A stretch of 5,481 nt of DNA from Deltaproteobacteria bacterium (lineage in GTDB: Bacteria > Desulfobacterota > Desulfobulbia > Desulfobulbales > BM004): the NCBI GenBank assembly GCA_020346205.1, contig CP070776.1, positions 1,170,945 through 1,176,425 of the forward strand. The letters run 5' to 3'. The stretch's first letter is position 1. Each line of letters opens with the position of its first letter. Shown piece by piece: positions 5,288-5,481 of the stretch. The notes under the pieces were generated by a model. That model saw only the letters and a program-made list of their open reading frames with translations, was not told where the DNA came from and did not search any database. Made by a program: the position numbers and the translations under genes.

Positions 5288-5371
5288 ATGAATATCATTC
5301 AGACAATTCACCATGTATATATGGTGCTTCTTCACATCTATCAGGTTTATAACCGCATTCTGATTTCCTAG
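5288..5371 (+). CDS. Possible 27-residue hydrophobic small protein (doubtful)
   Basis: ATG 5288 opens 27 codons to TAG 5371. GGGGA (5277-5281) lies about 6 nt upstream as a passable ribosome site. The peptide is rich in Ile, Leu, Val, Tyr and His (HHVYMVLLHIYQVY at residues 8-21), so a short membrane helix is conceivable. It follows the hairpin element and ends 59 nt before the priA stop. A near-palindrome inside it (5309-5326) makes coding less certain. No family is recognised, and a random ORF this short is common in AT-rich DNA. Confidence 0.18.
   Translation: MNIIQTIHHVYMVLLHIYQVYNRILIS
5309..5326. repeat. 18-bp near-palindrome
   Basis: CACCAT (5309-5314) and ATGGTG (5321-5326) flank GTATAT, which is itself self-complementary apart from a G-U pair. 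It could fold as a hairpin in RNA or act as an operator. No T-tract follows. Confidence 0.35.
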
Positions 5372-5430
5372 CCGTCTGAGACAAATTAGGCAGTTTTCTT
5401 GCTAAAATTCTCTACATGAGTATAAGCTTT

Positions 5431-5481
5431 TCACATCATATACTCGGGGTCAACATCAATAGAAATCTTGATCTTGCCACC
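5431..5481 (-). CDS. priA: Probable primosomal protein N' (PriA), C-terminal 16 residues only
   Basis: Only the last 16 codons and TGA (5433-5431) lie inside the window, reading leftward GGKIKISIDVDPEYMM. A basic-hydrophobic strand ending in IDVDP a few residues before the stop is the usual C-terminus of PriA, the helicase that reloads the replisome at stalled forks. The call rests on this short tail alone, and the frame cannot be tested further here. It converges on the tRNA-Glu unit. Confidence 0.5.
   Translation of the reverse strand, partial: GGKIKISIDVDPEYMM

Larger units (their letters stand above)
4983..5430. other. Intergenic region between tRNA-Glu and priA, dense in dyads
   Basis: About 450 bp have no conventional gene. 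After the terminator come an inverted repeat TTGCGAA/TTCGCAA (5029-5035 and 5051-5057) and a second GCGAACA copy (5114-5120; first at 5031-5037). Then follow a promoter-like pair with a 15-bp dyad (5147-5174), a 76-nt imperfect hairpin (5181-5256), a T-rich stretch, a 27-codon ORF (5288-5371) containing an 18-bp near-palindrome, and a small GTCTGAGAC dyad near 5374. I see no integrase, IS end or CRISPR. No clear terminator for the leftward priA gene is visible just after its stop. Confidence 0.55.

Noticed and set aside
5180..5371. 63-codon ORF from GTG 5180 through the hairpin
   Set aside because: The first half translates the inverted repeat, has no ribosome site and no recognisable motif; only the shorter ATG 5288 version is kept as doubtful.
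5455..5461. Attachment-site repeat of the tRNA 3' end (GGGGTCA)
   Set aside because: Only seven bases match, they fall in the priA coding tail, and no integrase or island genes are present.

Overview
The window suggests an anaerobic, moderately AT-rich Gram-negative bacterium, most likely a deltaproteobacterium (Desulfobacterota, Desulfobacterales-like). This placement is an inference from three things: a futalosine-route menaquinone gene (mqnE), an RpoD-type sigma factor that looks like a secondary paralogue, and a short-form MalQ beside a cysteine-motif flavoprotein. No single gene here fixes the taxonomy.

Layout. Positions 1-2106 are transcribed leftward: an RpoD-family sigma factor (754-2106) is followed after 51 nt by the N-terminal two thirds of aminofutalosine synthase MqnE (1-702, cut by the window edge). 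Positions 2113-2638 are a divergent AT-rich intergenic region. It holds a weak leftward promoter candidate with a dyad over it, a long imperfect inverted repeat, and a near-consensus rightward sigma-70 promoter (TTGACA-18-TATACT). Rightward from there lie malQ (4-alpha-glucanotransferase, 2639-4156) and, 27 nt later, a flavodoxin-fold NAD(P)H/FMN protein with a four-cysteine motif (4184-4777). These two are probably co-transcribed. Next come a tRNA-Glu(CUC) gene with encoded CCA (4907-4982) and a strong intrinsic terminator (4993-5030). The last 50 bases are the leftward C-terminus of a protein that looks like PriA.

How the genes work together. The genes are mostly housekeeping functions: transcription initiation, menaquinone synthesis, alpha-glucan metabolism, a redox flavoprotein, tRNA charging substrate and replication restart. 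Apart from the two same-strand pairs there is no sign of one pathway.

The least explained stretch is the roughly 400-bp gap between the tRNA terminator and priA. It contains a 15-bp 7-1-7 dyad resembling Fur-family boxes, overlapping a plausible promoter. A 76-nt imperfect hairpin starts at the predicted transcription start, and its bulge and loop carry two CU-rich anti-Shine-Dalgarno motifs. A tiny hydrophobic ORF follows. I propose it as a candidate regulated small RNA. This is an inference from sequence pattern alone.
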